Source: Vibrio cyclitrophicus (GTDB lineage Bacteria > Pseudomonadota > Gammaproteobacteria > Enterobacterales > Vibrionaceae). Taken from it: DNA of 64,000 nucleotides. Position numbers and translations under genes: made by a program. The stretch is from contig NZ_AP025480.1 in assembly GCF_024347435.1 (NCBI RefSeq), positions 2,418,001 through 2,482,000 of the forward strand, written 5' to 3'. The notes below the pieces were generated by a model that saw nothing but the letters and a program-made list of their open reading frames with translations, had not been told where the DNA came from and made no database searches. Each line of letters begins with the position of its first letter. The first letter of the stretch is position 1. Of the stretch, positions 36,791-46,153 are shown piece by piece.

Positions 36791-38315
36791 CATCACTTTT
36801 GGTGCCGAACGCCTCACAATTGAGGATGTTGTAGCTATCTCACAAGGCGCAAAAGCTTCGATGAACTCAAGTGAAGCCTTCACATCTAAGATCGACCGTG
36901 GTGTCGCTTTCTTAGAACGTCTGTTGAAAGAAGAAGGCGTGATTTATGGCGTGACAACCGGTTACGGAGATTCATGTACCGTTGCGATTCCGCCAAACCT
37001 AGTCGACGAACTCCCACTGCATCTAACGCGCTTTCATGGCTGTGGTTTAGGCGAAATATTGTCTCACGAACAATCTCGTGCAGTATTAGCAACGCGCCTG
37101 TGTTCATTGTCACAAGGTGTATCTGGTGTGACTCACGATCTGCTCAACCAGATCGTTACTCTGATTAACCAAGATATCTCACCACGTATTCCTCAAGAAG
37201 GATCGGTTGGGGCCAGTGGTGATTTAACGCCGTTGTCTTACTTAGCGGCAGCACTGATTGGTGAGCGCGATGTTATCTATAAAGGCGAAGTTCGCCCGAC
37301 CAGTGACGTCTACAAAGAATTAGGCATTAACCCTATCAAGCTTAAGCCAAAAGAAGGCTTAGCTTTGATGAATGGCACGTCAGTAATGACAGCTTTGGCT
37401 TGTATCGCCTACAAACGCGCGGAATACCTAGCACAACTATCGACTAAGATAACGGCGATGGTATCTGTGGGTATGCAAGGAAATGACTTCCACTTCGACG
37501 AAGCACTATTCGCAGTGAAACCTCACCCTGGTCAACAACAAATTGCAGCGTGGTTACGCGACGACCTTCAAGCAGAACGCCCACCTCGCAACAGTGACCG
37601 TCTGCAAGATCGTTACTCATTGCGTTGTGCTCCACACGTTATCGGTGTCGTTCAAGACTCCCTACCTTGGCTTCGCCAAATGATCGAGAACGAGCTAAAC
37701 AGCGCCAACGACAACCCAATTATCGATGGTGATAATGATCGCGTACTGCATGGTGGACACTTCTACGGTGGTCATATCGCAATGGCAATGGATACGCTAA
37801 AAACAGCAGTAGCCAACCTTGCTGACCTGCTTGATCGCCAAATGGCGCAGTTGATGGATTACAAGTTCAACAACGGCTTACCATTTAACCTAACCGGTGC
37901 AGAAGGCGAACGTAAGCCGATTAACCACGGCTTCAAAGCAGTACAGATTGGCGTTTCAGCTTGGACAGCAGAGGCATTGAAACACACCATGCCAGCAAGC
38001 GTGTTCTCTCGTTCAACCGAGTGCCATAACCAAGACAAAGTCAGCATGGGCACCATAGCGGCTCGTGATTGCCTACGTGTTCTAGAACTGACTGAACAAG
38101 TAGCGGCAGCATCACTTCTCGCGGGTACACAAGCGCTTGAACTTCGTAAGCGCCACAATGAGCTTGATGAGCACCACATGAGTGAAAATCTGAAGCACAT
38201 TCGCGACGAAGTACTCAAAGAGTTTGAGTTTATTGTCGAGGATCGTCCGCTTGAAGGCGATCTACGCCACTTTATTTCTCGTATTCAAAGTCAGTATTGG
38301 TCACTTTACTCATAG
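36768..38315 (+). CDS. MIO-type aromatic amino acid ammonia-lyase (HAL/TAL-like)
   Basis: 515 aa. SVGASGDLTPLSYLA provides the Ala149-Ser150-Gly151 triad that cyclises to the MIO electrophile, and Tyr60 in YGVTTGYG is the catalytic tyrosine. ENELNSANDNPII and GHFYGGHIAMAMD are family motifs. The substrate-selectivity pair, Ser-His in true histidine lyases, is Phe89-His90 here (LTRFHGCG). With the APE context this favours tyrosine or phenylalanine over histidine, giving a cinnamic or coumaric acid starter. The annotation as HutH would be misleading: no hut genes are nearby. It overlaps apeJ by 23 bp. Confidence 0.9.
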   Translation: MTKKNPNSITFGAERLTIEDVVAISQGAKASMNSSEAFTSKIDRGVAFLERLLKEEGVIYGVTTGYGDSCTVAIPPNLVDELPLHLTRFHGCGLGEILSHEQSRAVLATRLCSLSQGVSGVTHDLLNQIVTLINQDISPRIPQEGSVGASGDLTPLSYLAAALIGERDVIYKGEVRPTSDVYKELGINPIKLKPKEGLALMNGTSVMTALACIAYKRAEYLAQLSTKITAMVSVGMQGNDFHFDEALFAVKPHPGQQQIAAWLRDDLQAERPPRNSDRLQDRYSLRCAPHVIGVVQDSLPWLRQMIENELNSANDNPIIDGDNDRVLHGGHFYGGHIAMAMDTLKTAVANLADLLDRQMAQLMDYKFNNGLPFNLTGAEGERKPINHGFKAVQIGVSAWTAEALKHTMPASVFSRSTECHNQDKVSMGTIAARDCLRVLELTEQVAAASLLAGTQALELRKRHNELDEHHMSENLKHIRDEVLKEFEFIVEDRPLEGDLRHFISRIQSQYWSLYS

Positions 38316-38320
38316 AGTGG

Positions 38321-38354
38321 TTAACTTCATAAAGTAGTTAACCTCATAAAGTAG
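38321..38354 (+). repeat. Two tandem 17-bp repeats
   Basis: TTAACTTCATAAAGTAG is followed directly by TTAACCTCATAAAGTAG, one mismatch, in the 73-bp gap between the ammonia-lyase and the thioesterase genes. Confidence 0.8.
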
Positions 38355-38388
38355 CTACCCCTTTACGCAATATTGTTGAGAGCGATTT

Positions 38389-38892
38389 ATGTCTGAAATC
38401 CTTCATCCATTACAATCTGAGGTTACTTTAGTAACCTCATTCCAAGATGCCGATCCAATGGGCGTGATCTATCACGGTAATTACTTCCGATTTTTTGAAG
38501 AAGTAAGGCGCATCATGATGGATAAGATTGAGTACAACTATCATGAGATGAAGGATTCAGGCTACATGTGGCCGATCATCGACACGCGTGTAAAGTACAT
38601 CAAAGCGATACCGTTTAATCATCAGATCAAGGTATCCGCTAAGTTAACTGAATGGGAAAACCGCTTGCGTGTTGACTACGAAATTCACGATGCCAACACA
38701 GGTGCTCGTATGACACGCGCTCACACCATGCAAGTTGCGGTAACCATTGAAGAGCAAGAGATGTGTTTTGCTTCGCCGAAAATATTTACCGATAAAGTTA
38801 AGCATTGGCACCAATTCGGTTGCTTACCTCTAGCTGCTGAACATAAATCTCAAGCCTCTAACAACCAACAGGTGAAACATGAGTCTGTTTAA
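38389..38892 (+). CDS. apeK: ApeK, 4HBT-family thioesterase
   Basis: 167 aa with the YbgC-type hot-dog signature FQDADPMGVIYHGNYFRFFE, where Asp and the following residues form the catalytic pocket. The C-terminal 25 residues are polar and Gln/Asn-rich. In APE systems it is thought to release or edit acyl thioesters. It overlaps apeL by 14 bp. The 73-bp gap upstream contains the tandem repeat and no obvious terminator. Confidence 0.9.
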   Translation: MSEILHPLQSEVTLVTSFQDADPMGVIYHGNYFRFFEEVRRIMMDKIEYNYHEMKDSGYMWPIIDTRVKYIKAIPFNHQIKVSAKLTEWENRLRVDYEIHDANTGARMTRAHTMQVAVTIEEQEMCFASPKIFTDKVKHWHQFGCLPLAAEHKSQASNNQQVKHESV

Positions 38893-39577
38893 ACGCAGTC
38901 GCAAACACATTAGCATCGCGCTGCTAGGGCTTGCTTCTGTGATGGTAAGTGGCCTTACTACCGCTAATGAGAACACAACTAGCGTAACTTCTATTTCAGA
39001 ACTGAAAACGGTGTTGAGCGCAAATAGTATTGTCCGTGGCGAGTTTACTCAAACACGCAATATGGAAATGTTTGCCCAACCTCTGACGTCACAAGGAACG
39101 TTTTTATTAGATAAGTCGAGTGGTTTACTTTGGACGCAAGCAACCCCGTTTCCTGTGAGCCTAGTGCTCACAGATAACAAACTGAGTCAAAGGTTTGCTG
39201 ATCAACCTGCTAAGATAATTACTGACAAAGAAAACCCAATGGCATTTTATTTCAGCCATATCTTCTTGTCAGTATTCCACGGCGATACGCAAAAACTTCA
39301 AGAACAATTCTCTCTGTCATTTGAACCAGCGAACGAGCCAAGCTCAGATGAAAGTGCAAATAAAAGCACAGAGAGTGCGTCATGGACACTCACTCTAATA
39401 CCAAAAAGTTCTCCAATGAATGCGGTGTTTGAAGCCATCACGCTGCAAGGACACAATGATATTGAGCGCATTGAGCTAAAGGAAATTCGTGGAGATAGCA
39501 CAGTGATCGAATTTAGCCAGTTAAGCCATCTACCGGAAGTATTATCAGATGCTGAAGCGCAACAATTCCAATTCTAG
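38879..39577 (+). CDS. apeL: ApeL, LolA-like outer-membrane lipid carrier
   Basis: 232 aa with an N-terminal signal segment (IALLGLASVMVSGLTTANE) and a LolA-like fold: FTQTRNMEMFAQPLTSQGTF, then GLLWTQATPFPVSLVLTDN. LolA proteins carry lipidated cargo across the periplasm. Here the likely cargo is the polyene lipid delivered by ApeM. It overlaps apeM by 29 bp. Confidence 0.9.
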   Translation: MSLFKRSRKHISIALLGLASVMVSGLTTANENTTSVTSISELKTVLSANSIVRGEFTQTRNMEMFAQPLTSQGTFLLDKSSGLLWTQATPFPVSLVLTDNKLSQRFADQPAKIITDKENPMAFYFSHIFLSVFHGDTQKLQEQFSLSFEPANEPSSDESANKSTESASWTLTLIPKSSPMNAVFEAITLQGHNDIERIELKEIRGDSTVIEFSQLSHLPEVLSDAEAQQFQF

Positions 39578-41921
39578 CCTAGCCCTTGCTTGGCTTGTTG
39601 TCGTAATGCTATTTAGCGGATTGTTGATCAAACAATTCGCTTTTTCTTCGTCAGTACCCATTGAAAGCAACATCATGAAATTGCTGCCAGAAAACCAGCA
39701 AGACCCCATGGTAGAGCAAGCCTTTCAGCAAATATCTAGCTCGATGAGTGAGCAAGTGGTGTTTATCATAAGTGCCTCCGACGTCGAACAGGCTATGACA
39801 GCGACTGACGCTTTTGAAAAAAAACTTAACCAAAGAGCTTTCTCAAATCAGCCAACTCTGTTTAAGCAAGTTCAAGGCAAAATCAACGCCAGCACTCAAA
39901 GCCAGTGGAGCGATTTCTATTTTCGTCACCGAGCTCAACTTCTAACCCAACAACAAAAAGAGACGCTGACCTACTCGCCGGATTCGCGAGCTCAATATGT
40001 CATTCAATCTCTGTACAATCCGTTCTCAGGCGTCACTGCAGCAGAGCTATCTCTCGACCCATTTCTGCTATTTCGCGACTACATCAGTGCAGTTGGCGTT
40101 CAATCAAGCAACTTTGTTCTGAAAGAAGGCTACCTCACAGTCCAGTCTAATGAGCAAACTCATATTTTGGTGACTGCGACTCTGGCAGGTTCGCCTTATA
40201 GTTTAGCGATTCAAGAGCAGCTTCCAGATCTTGATTCAATTGAGCGCCAGATCGAAAAGCAGTTTGGTGTCAAAGTGCAGCATACCGGTGTGGTGTTCTA
40301 CGCCAATTACGGTACCGAAAGTGCGAAATCAGAAATCAGCACCATTGGTTTGGGCTCATTGGTAGGTGTAATTTTATTGGTGTGGCTAACATTTCGTAGC
40401 GCCCTCCCACTTGCCTTATCCTTACTTTCAATCAGTAGCGGCTTATTGGTCGCGCTGGCAAGTACCGTCGCTATCTTCGGCAAGGTTCACCTGTTTAGTT
40501 TGGTGTTCGGTGCCAGCTTGATTGGCGTATCCATCGACTACTCCTTTCACTACCTGACTGATCGCTTGGCAGCAGGAAGCAAGTGGCAAAGCGACAAAGG
40601 CTTGAAACATATTATTGTTGCGATCACCTTGGGTCTGATCACCAGCTTGATTGGTTACCTAGGTCTGTTGGTGGCACCTTTCCCGGGTTTACAGCAACTT
40701 GCTCTTTTTTCGTCGATTGGACTGTTCGCCGCTTACGCCAGTGTGGTGTGTTGGTATCCGGTTTTAGCGGCAAAACCAAGCCAAGAACGCCCTCTTCCCT
40801 TGTCGAAGCTTTGGCATACTTGGTTAAGCCTGTGGAGCAACCAAAAATTTAGAATTGGCTTACCATTAATAGTGACTGTCGTTAGCTTGATGTCACTCAG
40901 CCAAATTCGCTACGACGACGATATTCGTCAACTTCAAGCGATGCCTAATCAACTCAAACAGCAAGAACAAGCCATTACTGAGATATCAGGATTAGGCAGT
41001 GGTCAAAGTATGCTTTTGGTGACTGCCAAGAGCGACCAAAAGCTACTCAAAAAACTGTCGGAAATCACCGCGAGCTTAGAATCTTTAATCGATAGCCAAG
41101 GTATCTCAGGATATCGCAGCATCAATCAGCAGTTGTTAAGTAAACAAGACCAGCATGATAACTATCAATTGGTTGAACAACTCTATCGCCAGCAAAGCCA
41201 TATCTTACAGAACACGCTTGGTTGGCCTAGCTTTCCAGAATTACCTAAGTTCGAAGCAATCACAGTATCTAGATTTTTAGAATCACCGGTGTCAGAACCT
41301 GTTCGACCACTTTGGTTAAAACCTATCGATGGACAAGCGGCGTCAGTCATTTTGATCAAAGACGTTACAAACTCAGCACTGTTCTCTCAATGGCTCGATT
41401 CAAGCTTTGCTCAGCAACAAGGTGTTAAATACCTTAATAAAGCCGATGAAATCTCGTCGCTTTTTGCTGAATATAGAGTCAAGATCACCGAACTACTATT
41501 GATAGCATTGGTAGCAATTGGAATGGTTTTAGGTTGGCGCTACGGTGTGAAGCAAAGCCTATTAATGCTGTTGCCTTCATTGATTGCCGGAGTCGCAGGG
41601 CTAGCGGTCACGGGCATTTTAGGCTCGACACTGAATCTGTTTAACCTGCTTGGACTCATTCTAATTTTAGGGATTGGTATCGACTATACCCTGTTCTTTG
41701 CTGAGCAGAAAAAATCACTAAGCACCTTATTAGCGATTACCCTATCGGGTCTCACAACGTTGCTTTCATTTGGCTTATTGTCGCTAAGTCAGACTCATGC
41801 CATTCATAGCTTCGGTGTTACTGTTCTGACAGGGATCTTTGTCGCGTGGCTACTTTCGCCGCTCGCGATCAACAGTAGTAAAAACGTAGAACGACCAACC
41901 TCTCGAGAGGCTTTTCGATGA
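39549..41921 (+). CDS. apeM: ApeM, MMPL/RND-family exporter
   Basis: 790 aa with RND-type topology: one helix at about 10-30, a large periplasmic loop (about 35-255), five to six helices (about 260-410), a second loop, and six helices (about 635-775). GVSIDYSFHYLTDRLA and GIGIDYTLFFAEQKKS are the paired motifs of helix 4 and helix 10 in MMPL proteins, with Asp-Tyr of proton relay type. It most likely lifts the aryl polyene lipid out of the inner membrane and hands it to ApeL. ATGA overlap with the next gene. Confidence 0.92.
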   Translation: MLKRNNSNSSLALAWLVVVMLFSGLLIKQFAFSSSVPIESNIMKLLPENQQDPMVEQAFQQISSSMSEQVVFIISASDVEQAMTATDAFEKKLNQRAFSNQPTLFKQVQGKINASTQSQWSDFYFRHRAQLLTQQQKETLTYSPDSRAQYVIQSLYNPFSGVTAAELSLDPFLLFRDYISAVGVQSSNFVLKEGYLTVQSNEQTHILVTATLAGSPYSLAIQEQLPDLDSIERQIEKQFGVKVQHTGVVFYANYGTESAKSEISTIGLGSLVGVILLVWLTFRSALPLALSLLSISSGLLVALASTVAIFGKVHLFSLVFGASLIGVSIDYSFHYLTDRLAAGSKWQSDKGLKHIIVAITLGLITSLIGYLGLLVAPFPGLQQLALFSSIGLFAAYASVVCWYPVLAAKPSQERPLPLSKLWHTWLSLWSNQKFRIGLPLIVTVVSLMSLSQIRYDDDIRQLQAMPNQLKQQEQAITEISGLGSGQSMLLVTAKSDQKLLKKLSEITASLESLIDSQGISGYRSINQQLLSKQDQHDNYQLVEQLYRQQSHILQNTLGWPSFPELPKFEAITVSRFLESPVSEPVRPLWLKPIDGQAASVILIKDVTNSALFSQWLDSSFAQQQGVKYLNKADEISSLFAEYRVKITELLLIALVAIGMVLGWRYGVKQSLLMLLPSLIAGVAGLAVTGILGSTLNLFNLLGLILILGIGIDYTLFFAEQKKSLSTLLAITLSGLTTLLSFGLLSLSQTHAIHSFGVTVLTGIFVAWLLSPLAINSSKNVERPTSREAFR

Positions 41922-42541
41922 GCAAGATATATAAGATAACCTTCGCCACACTAGTGGGTATTCTACTCACTGCCTGTTCAATGGTTTCTCAGCAGCCGGC
42001 TGGCGCAAGTGTGTCTGTCGACAATGATACCGAATTAACCTTACCCTTGCCTTCTGAGCTTGAATTTTCATTTACGGCAAGTCAGTTGATTAGCGCAACC
42101 TGGCAAGACGAAACTCAACAACTTCCTGTCCAAGTTGAAGTGACACCAGATAAAGTGGTGCTAGCTGGTTTTTCATCTTGGGGCACTCGAATTTTGTCAC
42201 TGCAGTACCAAGACCAAGTGATTGATACGCAAATTTTGTCTGGGCTTGGTGCAACTTTGCCACAACCGGAGCAGGTGCTATTCAATTTAATGCTGACTCT
42301 ATGGCCAGTTGAAGCGTGGACTCAGCCTATGCAAAATATAGGTTGGCACATAGTCGATTCTAACAGTACAAGAACCGTGTTTGATAGCAGCCAACGAGCC
42401 ATTATTCGTATCGAGTATCAAGCAAAAACTAATGAACCGAAGCTCTCTGGAAACATTGTTTTCAAGCATTTGGTCCAAGGCTACACCATCACCATACAAA
42501 CGTTGAACTCAACGATTACTGATAACCCAAGTAAGAGCTGA
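41918..42541 (+). CDS. apeN: ApeN, DUF3261-type lipoprotein
   Basis: 207 aa with lipobox LLTAC (Cys20). The mature region is beta-rich, with LTLPLPSELEFSFTASQLIS near the start and the DUF3261-type sequence AGFSSWGTRILSLQYQDQVI later. It overlaps apeM by 4 bp and precedes apeO by 5 bp. It is likely an outer-membrane partner in pigment delivery, a role inferred from its place between exporter and synthase genes. Confidence 0.85.
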   Translation: MSKIYKITFATLVGILLTACSMVSQQPAGASVSVDNDTELTLPLPSELEFSFTASQLISATWQDETQQLPVQVEVTPDKVVLAGFSSWGTRILSLQYQDQVIDTQILSGLGATLPQPEQVLFNLMLTLWPVEAWTQPMQNIGWHIVDSNSTRTVFDSSQRAIIRIEYQAKTNEPKLSGNIVFKHLVQGYTITIQTLNSTITDNPSKS

Positions 42542-42546
42542 ACACT

Positions 42547-43746
42547 ATGCCTATTTACATCCAAGATTGTGGTTTCCACTCGGCGCTAGGCTCGAGCGTT
42601 GCTGACATTCACGGCTGCCTCAAAGACATACGTAAATCCAATATGGTTGAAGTCAGTGATATGCTGAATGATGGCAAGTCGACTGTCATCGGTAAGGTGA
42701 CTGGTGAACTGCCTGAAATCCCTCAGCACCTTGCCGAATACGCCACTCGCAACAATCAGTTAGCTTTATCGGCTCTTGAGCAAATCAAAGATTCTATCGA
42801 GCAAGCAAAGTCACAATTTGACGCAGATAGAATTGCTGTGATTATCGGCACAAGCACCTCGGGGATTTCTGATGGTGAAGCCGCTTTCAAACATAAATTG
42901 GTAAACGGTGAGTTTCCTGAGCACTATCACTACTCAAAACAAGAGCTAGGGAATACCTCTGAGTTTGTTAGTCAATATTGCTCATTAACAGGGCCAAGCT
43001 ACGCAATCTCGACCGCTTGCTCGTCCAGTGGCCGTGTATTTCTGGCCGCTCAACGCTTGTTGGATTCAGGCATGGCTGATGCTGTGTTGGTTGGAGGTGT
43101 AGACACCTTGTGTAAGCTGACGCTCAATGGCTTTCATGGTCTGGAAGCACTTTCGACCACACATTGTCAGCCATTTAGTGCCTCTCGAAATGGCATCAAC
43201 ATCGGTGAAGCAGCGGCATTTATGTTGCTCAGTAAAACAAAAGTGAATGTCGCTGATACAAACCAGAATATACCTAGCATTGCTTTATTAGGCTGTGGTG
43301 ATAGCTCTGATGCACACCACATTTCAGCGCCCCACCCTGAAGGAAATGGCGCAGAACAAGCTATGAGAAAAGCTTTATATTCTGCACAGTTACAAGCGGA
43401 TGACATTGGTTACATCAATGCTCATGGCACCGCAACACCGCTCAATGACTCGATGGAAAGCAAAGCCATTCATCGTATTTTTGCAAACAAGGTTCCCGTT
43501 AGCTCAACCAAGCCGCTCACCGGGCATACTCTTGGCGCTGCAAGTGCGATAGAGGCTGCAATAGCATGGCATATTTTAAAATATGACTTACCGCTTCCCT
43601 TACAAAAATGTCAGGATAAAGCTGAGGATATTGAGATTGATTTGGTAAACTGTGCCCAGAAACTTAAAGTAAAGAACATCTTAAGTAACTCATTTGCTTT
43701 TGGTGGCAACAACATTAGCCTGATTTTTGGTGTAGTAAATGACTGA
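42547..43746 (+). CDS. apeO: ApeO, beta-ketoacyl synthase
   Basis: 399 aa with the full catalytic set: Cys158 in ISTACSSSGRVFLAAQ, His293 in INAHGTATPLNDS, and His327 in STKPLTGHTLGAAS. It is the main elongating ketosynthase and pairs with the Cys-less ApeC encoded at the operon head. It overlaps apeP by 8 bp. Confidence 0.93.
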   Translation: MPIYIQDCGFHSALGSSVADIHGCLKDIRKSNMVEVSDMLNDGKSTVIGKVTGELPEIPQHLAEYATRNNQLALSALEQIKDSIEQAKSQFDADRIAVIIGTSTSGISDGEAAFKHKLVNGEFPEHYHYSKQELGNTSEFVSQYCSLTGPSYAISTACSSSGRVFLAAQRLLDSGMADAVLVGGVDTLCKLTLNGFHGLEALSTTHCQPFSASRNGINIGEAAAFMLLSKTKVNVADTNQNIPSIALLGCGDSSDAHHISAPHPEGNGAEQAMRKALYSAQLQADDIGYINAHGTATPLNDSMESKAIHRIFANKVPVSSTKPLTGHTLGAASAIEAAIAWHILKYDLPLPLQKCQDKAEDIEIDLVNCAQKLKVKNILSNSFAFGGNNISLIFGVVND

Positions 43747-44203
43747 TATCCCCTCTGTAGACCAACTTCTCCCACATGATGACCCGATGATATTAATCGA
43801 TCGTGCCATCAGCGTAGAGGCGTTATCGATTCACTGCCAAGTGGATATTGGAGCACATAACCTGTTCTTTAACGCAGACACTCAAACCGTACCCGCTTAT
43901 GTTGGTATCGAGTTTATGGCGCAGTCGGTTGCCGCGTGGTCTGGATACCACGCATTAAAAAACAGCACTACTCCCCCGATCGGCTTCTTGCTGGGTTCTC
44001 GCCGTTACAAGTCACTGTGTGATGAGTTCACTCAAGGTCAGACCCTTGATATCTACGCCGAGCAACTGATGGAAGACAGTGGCATGGCTGTGTTTACCGC
44101 CCGAGTCGAAGACCAAGGCGAATTGGTGGCTCAATGCCAACTTAATGTCTATGTGCCAACTGAACAAAAATTACAAGAAATGAAAACTAGGAGCCCATCA
44201 TGA
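43739..44203 (+). CDS. apeP: ApeP, hot-dog dehydratase subunit
   Basis: 154 aa of FabA/FabZ type. LLPHDDPMILIDRAISVEA begins the hot-dog fold and VPAYVGIEFMAQSVAAWSG carries the helix with the acidic residue (Glu58). The catalytic histidine seen in ApeI is not in the same place, which fits the reported ApeI:ApeP heterodimer sharing one active site. It overlaps apeQ by 4 bp. Confidence 0.9.
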   Translation: MTDIPSVDQLLPHDDPMILIDRAISVEALSIHCQVDIGAHNLFFNADTQTVPAYVGIEFMAQSVAAWSGYHALKNSTTPPIGFLLGSRRYKSLCDEFTQGQTLDIYAEQLMEDSGMAVFTARVEDQGELVAQCQLNVYVPTEQKLQEMKTRSPS

Positions 44204-44925
44204 CCCGTCAGGTTTTAGTCACTGGTGCCAGCAAAGGCATTGGTAAAGCGATCGCTATTCAACTCGCAAAAGACGGATTTGAAATCGCCGTTCATTACAT
44301 GGGTGACAAGCAAGGTGCCGAAGACACATTAAAGTCGATCACTGAGCTCGGTGGTGCTGGACGTCTAATCCAATTTGATATCAGCAATCGCAGCGAATGT
44401 CGCGAAACTCTTGAGTCAGATATTGCCGAGCATGGCGCTTACTATGGTGTAGTAAACAACGCGGGTATTACTCGTGACACCGCATTTCCAGCCATGACGG
44501 AAGAAGAGTGGGACGGCGTTATCCATACCAACCTCGACAGCTTCTACAACATTCTTCACCCGTGCGTGATGCCTATGGTTCAAAAACGCAAAGGCGGTAG
44601 AATTGTTACTCTGGCTTCTGTATCCGGCATCATGGGTAACCGCGGTCAAACCAACTATGCAGCAGCAAAAGCGGGCGTGATTGGCGCAACTAAGTCTCTG
44701 GCTTTAGAGCTAGCGAAACGTAAAATCACAGTAAACTGTGTCGCTCCGGGTTTGATCGATACAGGTATGGTGGATGAGCATGTGAAAGATCATGCGCTTC
44801 CTCAAGTACCACTGCGCCGAATGGGTGAGCCGGAAGAAGTGGCAGGCCTAGTCAGCTACCTAATGTCTGATATTGCAGGCTACGTCACTCGCCAAGTGAT
44901 TTCAGTCAATGGAGGCTTAGTATGA
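44200..44925 (+). CDS. apeQ: ApeQ, FabG-like 3-ketoacyl-ACP reductase
   Basis: 241-aa short-chain dehydrogenase. Cofactor site VTGASKGIGKAIAIQLA, NNAG at 86-89, and the catalytic triad Ser140, Tyr153 and Lys157 (LASVSGIMGNRGQTNYAAAK). It reduces the keto group before dehydration by ApeI:ApeP. ATGA overlaps at both ends couple it to apeP and apeR. Confidence 0.93.
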   Translation: MTRQVLVTGASKGIGKAIAIQLAKDGFEIAVHYMGDKQGAEDTLKSITELGGAGRLIQFDISNRSECRETLESDIAEHGAYYGVVNNAGITRDTAFPAMTEEEWDGVIHTNLDSFYNILHPCVMPMVQKRKGGRIVTLASVSGIMGNRGQTNYAAAKAGVIGATKSLALELAKRKITVNCVAPGLIDTGMVDEHVKDHALPQVPLRRMGEPEEVAGLVSYLMSDIAGYVTRQVISVNGGLV

Positions 44926-46145
44926 CCCGCCGCGTTGTTGTAACTGGCATGTCTGGTGTTACCGCGTTTGGTAATGATTGGCAGCACATCGAACCAAAAC
45001 TAAAAGCCTGTGAAAATGCCACTCAGTATATGCCAAGCTTTGAGCAGTATGATGGCCTCAACACTAAGCTAGCTGCGCCCATTGATGACTTCCAACTGCC
45101 TAAACACTATAAACGTAAGCAAGTACGTGGCATGGGCCGTGTATCGCGTCTAGCCACCGTTGCGACAGAAAATGCACTAGAGCAAGCAGGGCTGATTGGC
45201 CACGACATTTTGACCAATGGCGAAACAGGCATTGCTTACGGCTCTTCAACCGGCAGTACTGATGCTGTAGGCGCGTTTGGCGTAATGCTCAACGAGAAGT
45301 CGACACGAGCGATCACCGCAACAACTTACGTGCAAATGATGCCACACACCGCAGCGGTCAACGTAGGATTGTTCTTTGGCCTGCGCGGCCGCGTGATTCC
45401 CACCAGCAGTGCCTGTACTTCAGGAAGCCAAGCGATTGGTTACGCCTATGAAGCGATCAAACACGGCTACCAAACCGTAATGGTTGCCGGTGGTGGTGAA
45501 GAGCTATGCCCAACTGAGTCTGCTGTTTTCGATACCCTTTTTGCTACCAGTTTAAAAAACGACACGCCAGAAAAGTCCCCTAGTCCTTACGACAGCGAGC
45601 GCGATGGCTTAGTTATTGGTGAAGGTGCCGGCACGCTTGTTCTTGAAGAGTATGAACATGCCGTGGCTCGTGGTGCAAAGATCTACGCGGAGATCATCGG
45701 CTTTGCCAGCAACTGCGATGCTGCTCATGTGACCCAACCTCAGATGGAAACCATGCAAATCTGTATGGAAAAAGCTCTGAAAGATGCGCAACTTCCGGCA
45801 GAAAAAATTGGTTATGTTTCTGCGCACGGTACCGCCACTGAAAAAGGCGATATTGCAGAAAGTAATGCTACGGCGAACATTTTTGGCGAAGTGCCAATCA
45901 GTTCATTGAAAAGCTACTTTGGTCATACACTTGGTGCATGTGGTGCGATTGAAGCTTGGTTAAGCCTCGAAATGATGCATTCAGGTTGGTTCAGCCCAAC
46001 ATTGAACCTTGAGAACATCGACGAACGCTGCGGCAAGCTTGATTACATCACAGGATCTGGCCGTGAATTAAATGTTGAATACCTAATGAGCAATAACTTT
46101 GCCTTTGGCGGTATCAACACTTCAATCATCTTCAAAAAAATCTAG
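44922..46145 (+). CDS. apeR: ApeR, second beta-ketoacyl synthase
   Basis: 407-aa FabF-type ketosynthase with Cys165 (PTSSACTSGSQAIGYAYE), His302 (SAHGTATEKGD) and His335 (SYFGHTLGACG). It is only distantly like ApeO and is thought to start the chain on the aryl primer as a homodimer. It overlaps apeQ by 4 bp and is followed after 8 bp by a lipoprotein gene. Confidence 0.92.
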   Translation: MTRRVVVTGMSGVTAFGNDWQHIEPKLKACENATQYMPSFEQYDGLNTKLAAPIDDFQLPKHYKRKQVRGMGRVSRLATVATENALEQAGLIGHDILTNGETGIAYGSSTGSTDAVGAFGVMLNEKSTRAITATTYVQMMPHTAAVNVGLFFGLRGRVIPTSSACTSGSQAIGYAYEAIKHGYQTVMVAGGGEELCPTESAVFDTLFATSLKNDTPEKSPSPYDSERDGLVIGEGAGTLVLEEYEHAVARGAKIYAEIIGFASNCDAAHVTQPQMETMQICMEKALKDAQLPAEKIGYVSAHGTATEKGDIAESNATANIFGEVPISSLKSYFGHTLGACGAIEAWLSLEMMHSGWFSPTLNLENIDERCGKLDYITGSGRELNVEYLMSNNFAFGGINTSIIFKKI

Positions 46146-46153
46146 GATAGATA

